From positions 1-64,000 of the forward strand of contig JAPEVF010000179.1 in assembly GCA_029747585.1 (NCBI GenBank): a DNA stretch of 64,000 nucleotides, written 5' to 3'. This DNA comes from Pleurotus djamor (lineage: Eukaryota > Basidiomycota > Agaricomycetes > Agaricales > Pleurotaceae). The notes under the pieces were generated by a model. The model worked only from the letters and a program-made list of their open reading frames with translations. It ran no database searches and was not told where the DNA came from. A program made the translations under genes and the position numbers. This document shows positions 58,574 through 64,000 of this stretch, piece by piece. The first letter of the stretch is position 1, and each line of letters begins with the position of its first letter.

Positions 58574-60688
58574 TCAGTGCGAGTACCACCATGGTAAATA
58601 AACCGGAGAGTCATCCGAGTCGTAACCACGCTTACTCCCATAACCATAACCACCGCCGTACCCCCCATACCCATACCCTTCGTGGTAGTCGGAATCATAA
58701 TCATCTGACTCCCTATCAGTAATATTCACCCACTCCACCCATGTCCCAAAACGCCTCATCTCTTTCTCGTACTTCTTCCTCCCCGCACCGGCAAAGTTGT
58801 ACAAGGCCATGTTGCGGAGCGGTTTATGGCGAGAGTGGCGAAAGGCGGCCATGGATTTGAGGGACTGGAGGTCGGAAGAGGAGAGGGGGACGTCTTCCAT
58901 TGAAATCGTCTGGAGGTCAGGGTTATGGACCTCAATACCTGATGGTACGTTGACGGTGTTGAGGGAGGATGAGGACGAGGACAACCCTGTGTCTGGCTCT
59001 GGTACGGGTAGAAGCATGGATAGGATCTTGAATTTATTGACCGTAAGTCGCCTAAGCCGAACGAGCTGTGGGATAACCCGCGACCAAGCCAACGCCTCCT
59101 CGCCTCCTCCAACCCTTTCAAGCGTCAAGTCCATAATCCTCCCCAATGGCAGACATTGACCAATCTCAACGGATCGCACCGCCAGAGGAAAGACGTTGAC
59201 ATCGACCTCAAGGATAGAATTGCGATGGTCCGTCTCTTTCTCGTCTTGAACAGTGAGTTGGTACCCATTTCCATCATGGCGTCTCGGCACAGATGTGGTG
59301 GGTGTAGCCATCTTCATGACGACCTTCAGACCATCAACGTTCGAAGGGATACCCTGGGCGATTAGGTGGCGGAGGTGGGAGGTATCCCCTCCATTGGGTT
59401 GGATACCAGGATCGTCGTTGTTGTTATTGTACGAAATCTTCGTTTTTCGAAGGGCTGGTGTGTCCAGGTACGCAAAGAGAATCGACTCTTTGAGAGACTT
59501 CGATGTTACGTTTAGTTCCCTGAGGTTGGGAAGGTGTATCATCGCGGCAGTTGATTCTGGGAGCTTGACAACGGAGGTGGCATCAGAGAAGACGGTGGAA
59601 ATCGTAGCACTCTCTAGTACTGGCGTATTTCGCAGGACATCGAGGACACGGGGTACTGAGAGATAGGGTTTGTCATCCCAGTGATCGATTTGGATGTTGA
59701 GGTACGTCAACGCCGGCGCGGGGGGCAGTAGAATAGGTACAATGTTCTTCAGCGCGAGCGACTGGAGCGAATTCAGCGTCGTCCATGGGAAAGGCATTGT
59801 CCGCGGGGAGTAGTCGTAGTCAGAGTCATTGTCGTCGTCATATTCATCAGACACCCCACTGTCCAAGTCATCCACTTCATCCGACCTCTCCCTCTCTTTC
59901 TCCCTGTCGTAGTAATCATACTCCCCGTCCCACGTCTCGTAGTTGATCTTGAGGGTCCGTAGAAAAGGTACCTCAGGCCGTGACACTAGATCAACATCCG
60001 CAGAAAACAAGGACGCGGGAATGGGGGTGCAATACATATCAGCGGTGATGAGATTGATATTCACGTCACGAAACCGCGGTGCTGCGTCAATAATCGCGTC
60101 GAATATATGTCGGGGAGCCTTGCGCGTGCATAGTTTCCCCAACGAGCCAACGATGGTCAACGGCGACTGTTTGGACCTCGTGAACGCTTCCGCGACCCAG
60201 GAAAGTCCGTCAAGGGGTAGTGTCGCCCAGAAAGCAGCAGTATCGAGCGCGATCTGCCTCCAGCGACTACAAACACGCGTCACCGTCAGCAATTTGATGA
60301 GGTAGGCTTTCGACTCCCTGCCATCGCTCTTCCGCAGCTCCGCGTCCACGATGACCTTAAATTCGACGAGAATACGCGAGATAATTTCATTTGGGAGTTT
60401 TGACATCGCGTTATACGCGTTTCGACGCGCGCAGAGGGCTGTGATAAGACCTTGATATCTCAGAATTTCTGTGTCTATGACGCGTTGGGCTTCGATATCG
60501 GCTGGGGTGAAGAGAGTCTGGGTGTTATCGGTGAGGCTTGAGCGAGATACGACTTTTAATTCACATACCGTCGACTTGGAAGATGTGGAAAGGAGATCGA
60601 GGTATGCGCAAAAAAATGCTAAGCGCTTTTTGTTGAATTTTGGGCGCTTCCTCGACAGGGGTGATCCAATGGTCCTCGAGCCTATCAC
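58574..60688 (-). CDS. F-box-like protein, up to 704 codons
   Basis: A single long frame. A helical segment (DIEAQRVIDTEILRYQGLI) leads into the F-box-like core (MSKLPNEIISRILVEF, then VTRVCSRWRQIALDTAAFWATL), the standard order in agaricomycete F-box-like proteins. Irregular leucine-rich segments follow (LQSLALKNIVPILLPP, LPNLRELNVTSKSLKE, LVRLRRLTVNKFKIL). There is an acidic Asp/Tyr/Glu-rich insert (DYYDREKERERSDEVDDLDS) and a Gly/Tyr-rich low-complexity tail (YGYGGYGGGYGYGS). The frame opens at a GTG and the first internal ATG would start at the F-box itself, so an upstream first exon is likely. The expected role is substrate adaptor of an SCF ubiquitin ligase; the substrate is unknown. 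Confidence 0.8.
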   Translation of the reverse strand: MIGSRTIGSPLSRKRPKFNKKRLAFFCAYLDLLSTSSKSTVCELKVVSRSSLTDNTQTLFTPADIEAQRVIDTEILRYQGLITALCARRNAYNAMSKLPNEIISRILVEFKVIVDAELRKSDGRESKAYLIKLLTVTRVCSRWRQIALDTAAFWATLPLDGLSWVAEAFTRSKQSPLTIVGSLGKLCTRKAPRHIFDAIIDAAPRFRDVNINLITADMYCTPIPASLFSADVDLVSRPEVPFLRTLKINYETWDGEYDYYDREKERERSDEVDDLDSGVSDEYDDDNDSDYDYSPRTMPFPWTTLNSLQSLALKNIVPILLPPAPALTYLNIQIDHWDDKPYLSVPRVLDVLRNTPVLESATISTVFSDATSVVKLPESTAAMIHLPNLRELNVTSKSLKESILFAYLDTPALRKTKISYNNNNDDPGIQPNGGDTSHLRHLIAQGIPSNVDGLKVVMKMATPTTSVPRRHDGNGYQLTVQDEKETDHRNSILEVDVNVFPLAVRSVEIGQCLPLGRIMDLTLERVGGGEEALAWSRVIPQLVRLRRLTVNKFKILSMLLPVPEPDTGLSSSSSSLNTVNVPSGIEVHNPDLQTISMEDVPLSSSDLQSLKSMAAFRHSRHKPLRNMALYNFAGAGRKKYEKEMRRFGTWVEWVNITDRESDDYDSDYHEGYGYGGYGGGYGYGSKRGYDSDDSPVYLPWWYSH

Positions 60689-60774
60689 AAATGCACTCTT
60701 TTAACGAAGTCCGCCCATCCTGACGATCTCGGACACCTCCTGAGCAGATGGGTCTCCCAGGTAGGTCCACATTG

Positions 60775-62690
60775 GCGCATCATCATCAGCACTGCTTTTA
60801 CCCGTGGTGATCAAAGGCGTAATTTGAGCCAAGCTACATCATGGACGAGTTAGAGGTCAACGAGTAAACCCTACTAAAAGACGCCGCGACGACTTCAACA
60901 GCTCGGCTGGACGTCCTTCCAGAGCAAATTAAGTCAGTAGTCAACTATATAAGACACAAGGAACCAGTAAAATCTTACGAATTCGATTTTTCCCTTGCCA
61001 GAACCCACTCAACGTTCCACCTCGAATCTCTCAAAAACGAACGGATGGATCGCCACTGCATTTGCGGGGCGCCGTTAAGTGGTACGAATGATGATCCCGA
61101 ATGCCTCATTGGAAGTAATGGACGAAAGTTCGGAGGTTCTTGCTCCGAGGTGGCGGTGACGGGGTATGGCTCGTGAACGTTGTTCCCAACGACGCTGACG
61201 ACCTCGATGAGGCGGGTAGAGCTGTTGATATCATGCAGAATGTAAAGGGTCAGCTTCACGATGCGAAAGAATGGGTAGAAAATGTACGATTCTTGATTTC
61301 CGTCCGAACCAGCCAAACCTATGACCTCCAATAGCTCATCAACGGCTGAGTAGAATCGTCTTCTTATCGGCGCTGTGTTGTCGTGTGGTGGTAATAATGC
61401 TTGTGCGTACGTGGCTGGATGTCTGGGACGAGATTTCGGAGGTTTTTGCTCCGGGGTACGAGGAGGGAGGGGTCAGCAGACCGAGTTCTGCGCCTTCACC
61501 AATGCGTCCCACAGCTGCGTGGCGTAGTAGAAGCGTCTTCCTACACCCCATACCAGCCGCCCTGACGAACCTGACCATCTTTTACAGCCGCACCACTCGT
61601 TTCGTGGATGCACGGCGGTGGGTTTCTTGAGTTATACCAATTGGTCTCGATGTGACTTCAACGTCAGTCGTATAGTAGTTGCCTAGACGCTAGCACAGCT
61701 CCCATATGAGACCTCGAGAACGAAAGAAAAGAGTACGAAGGAGACGTACCACAATCAACTTCCTCCCTAAAACCTGTCAAAGACGCCGTCTCTCTTCCAT
61801 GGTTACCCACTTCCATGCGTTTCCATTAATTAGGTAGTTGAGCGAGTAGCTGGGAAGAACGTTGTTTTCGGCAATAAATGCGTATGCAACGACGAAGACA
61901 AAGGTGGAGGAGACGGAAAGGTCGTGGATATGGGAAGCGGTGAATCAGCGCTAATGTGCGTGCAAGAGGGGGTACGGGCGATGATCCAAGAAGACAGGGA
62001 GCAGAGGATGGCACAATGAGGATGAAAATGAGCTAGAAGGAATGGTTTGAATGAGATGCGAGGGTATGGCGAGATTGTGGACGTACCGTGTGGGTCGCAA
62101 CCTGCTGAGAATTGCGATTCGAAGAGGCCGTGAAACCATGCGCAGCGGTGGAGCTGATCAAGTTTGATGGCTTTGAAGAGCTCCACAGCCGATTTCATCA
62201 CAGACTGGAGTCAGTGAATGCGAATTCAACGGTGATTTTCCTTGAAAAGTCGAGCAATCGGATGACGCGTACATGGTCGCGTGAAAACAATGTGAGGGCG
62301 ACAATTGAAGCTGAAGGTGAAGGTTAGATCATCTTTTATACGCTTGATATATACGCTTGATAAAGCTCACCTTTGCTTCATCCAGCCGTACTTTTGTTAC
62401 GCAGGCAACGGTGAATGTCTCGGTGGTGGTTTGGGAGGAAGAAGGTGACGTAGATCGTGACAGCGTGACTCAGGTAACGCGGAACGTCCCCTGATCAACC
62501 CCTGATCTTTGCTCGTCGCTTTGATGCGCAGGACTCACCCTCATTGGTTTTCCAGGATCGTATGCGACCCAGGTCAGTAAGTAGCATGTGGTTTGAGCTT
62601 CTATCTGTATGTCCTACGGGGTTAACTGACAGTTATGAAGTGATTCGGCGCTTGCGACCCAGATAGAATACACCAACTAGAAGTCTTGAT
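60775..62690. repeat. Tandem ~300-bp degenerate repeats
   Basis: Units occur at about 60974 (CTTACGAATTCGATTTTTCCC), 61280 and 61740. The box TTTCGGAGGTTTTTGCTCCGGGG is at about 61436 and its relative GTTCGGAGGTTCTTGCTCCGAGG at about 61129, spacing 307 bp. A short direct repeat TATACGCTTGATATATACGCTTGATA lies near 62338-62360. I see no gene from 61.8 to 62.7 kb. Confidence 0.55.
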
Positions 62691-62804
62691 GGATGTCAAT
62701 GAAGCTGTATGCCCAGTCTGTTGAGCGCTTCGCCCACTCCCCTCGGTTCTCCTTCCCCCCCTCGCCACTTCTACACACCGGCCTAGTCAACCGGCCTCGC
62801 AGAC

Positions 62805-63397
62805 ATGAGCGTACGGATGGCGACTTTACGCTCACGAAGACAGTTCGGCGGGGACACCAATGTCGACCCATGGATGCCTTCATTGGCTCGAAAAATGTGG
62901 ACGAGCCGTATCGAAGACCATGTCAACAACGACATCGGCTCCCAAATGGAAAGGCTCTCCCACTTGTTGCATGATTTAAAGATAACATCGTCTCGTCCCA
63001 GTACGTGTTCTGCCCCCCATTCATTTGTCCCTGCCGACTCATCCAGCAGAAGATGAAGCCAGCCAACATAGCGAAGCCGCCAAGCGCTTTAACGATGAAC
63101 TCACAACTGGATATGATGCCGAACTCGAAAGGTCGGTTCATCAACCAGCCTCATGGATACACCCGTCCATGAGCGTCTTCCCATCCGCACGAAATCTCGC
63201 TGTGTCTTCGTGTACGATAAATCAAGCCGGGCGTGATCAACACAGTACGTCTTCGTTCCTCGTTGTACAGCTGCATCATCTGCTCACGCCGCGTACGCCA
63301 TTCAGTTTCAGACACCCATGTTATAAATATCCACCATCACCACGAGTACTATCTGATCAAGATCGTTGGAATCTCAGATACCTTTTTTTTTTTATGA
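62805..63397 (+). CDS. INQAG-motif protein, 159 aa, uncharacterised
   Basis: Three exons (62805-63000, 63047-63244, 63312-63397) total exactly 160 codons. The introns are 63001-63046 and 63245-63311, both with GTACGT donors. An amphipathic helix (NDIGSQMERLSHLLHDLKI) is followed by EDEASQHSEAAKRFNDEL. Then comes SARNLAVSSCTINQAGRDQH, with an intron placed exactly after this motif, as in the gene at 46742. The next exon reads NTHVINIHHHHEYY. The paralogous motif there is SAHDITISSSQINQAGGNQQ followed by ITNNYY. The protein ends in a run of 11 T, so the last residues depend on the homopolymer length and a longer protein is possible. The function is unknown. Confidence 0.6.
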
Positions 63398-63399
63398 GC

Positions 63400-64000
63400 G
63401 CTGGGCGAGCGGTTAATTTATCTTAGCCCCGTCGAGCGTGTATAGTACTATAGCTACTCTAGGGTATCCTAACCCACACTATACTCAATACCACACTTAC
63501 CGAGTTCGGGTTCTCTGTGTTAGCGCGTTCAACGTCTAGCCAAGAAGCCTTTGACGATACAGCTCAACTAAAGATGAACATTGACATGGGTTGGTGAGCA
63601 CTCGAAACATGGCGCGAGTGATTGGGAAGGTGGAGTACTCTATATAGGCTGCTCTATAGCTCGATGTAGACATGAAGGCGGCTCGAGTGGAGCATCATCT
63701 CTACAACTCGTGTTCAAGTACCAAGACCCTGCCATATGGGGGCCTCAGTCCGTCAAAGCGTATTCGTGGCTACTTTACCGCGATGCGCATCCTAAATATT
63801 TGTCAAACTTGAGCAGGGATACCTACATGATGCGAAGATCACCGTACGTAAGGGGATACCACATCCGTTGATGGCGAGGTATCAATCTACGATTTGGTCA
63901 GGACCAAACTTGAAGGAGAATGAGTTACATTTTGCATACAAGCCGTGATATCAGGACTGGGGCAATAAACAACTCGAGGACCGAGGTGGCGCAAAGACGA
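63400..64000. other. Right edge, no supportable gene
   Basis: An open frame at 63581-63871 (plus) has no recognised domain. It may be the first exon of a gene running out of the window or the 3' UTR of the preceding gene. Confidence 0.3.

Noticed and set aside
58574..60688. GTG at 60688 as the true start of the F-box-like gene
   Set aside because: Fungal nuclear genes rarely start at GTG; an upstream exon is more likely, but I could not identify it.
1..64000. tRNA or rRNA genes
   Set aside because: I looked for the GGTTCGANNCC B-box with a matching acceptor stem and found no convincing case; a tRNA scan would settle it.
1..64000. CRISPR arrays or prokaryotic operons
   Set aside because: Spliceosomal introns and fungal gene families show this is eukaryotic DNA; the ~300-bp repeats lack short direct repeats with spacers.
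1..64000. LTR retrotransposon
   Set aside because: No reverse transcriptase, integrase or protease motifs and no long direct terminal repeats were seen.

Overview
The window is nuclear DNA of a filamentous fungus, most likely an agaricomycete (Basidiomycota). Genes have short introns of about 45-65 bp with GT..AG ends. The recognisable families are fungal HET-domain proteins, F-box/LRR-type proteins, an intron-rich Helitron and small secreted cysteine-rich proteins. I cannot name the genus. The window is gene-poor and repeat-rich: large tracts hold a degenerate tandem repeat of about 300 bp and no convincing gene. Several single Ns sit directly before homopolymer runs and look like assembly artefacts that break reading frames.

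Layout. 0-6.5 kb: ~300-bp repeats, a Thr/Ser-rich remnant and a decayed multi-spanning membrane protein. 6.6-25.1 kb: three minus-strand paralogous HET-domain genes separated by repeat tracts. Copy 2 looks intact. Copy 1 has a one-base homopolymer frameshift. Copy 3 is split by a 1.58-kb element with terminal inverted repeats of at least 300 bp and a short target duplication. 25.3-28.1 kb: more ~300-bp repeats.

28.2-43.7 kb is the centrepiece. A 513-codon F-box gene is cut in two by a ~14.0-kb Helitron (29326-43330), and removing the element rejoins the two halves in frame. The Helitron carries a nine-exon Rep/helicase gene of about 2001 aa with a HUH motif, a two-tyrosine motif and a full set of PIF1 helicase motifs. 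On the opposite strand lie a divergently transcribed 313-aa gene with nuclear localisation-like signals and three further genes. Near each end, pointing outward in mirror image, lies one member of a pair of homologous ~130-aa genes whose two introns sit at identical positions. I recognise no family for this pair; together with the 313-aa gene it is the best candidate here for an undescribed Helitron accessory system.

43.7-64 kb: more repeats, two genes sharing an INQAG-x-x-Q motif (46.7 and 62.8 kb), a gene with a duplicated 33-residue unit (51.6-52.5 kb), a tandem pair of 90-aa secreted seven-cysteine proteins with conserved promoters and 5'-UTR introns (55.2-57.5 kb), and a 704-codon F-box-like protein (58.6-60.7 kb). 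All exon models were read by eye; none was checked by alignment or transcript.
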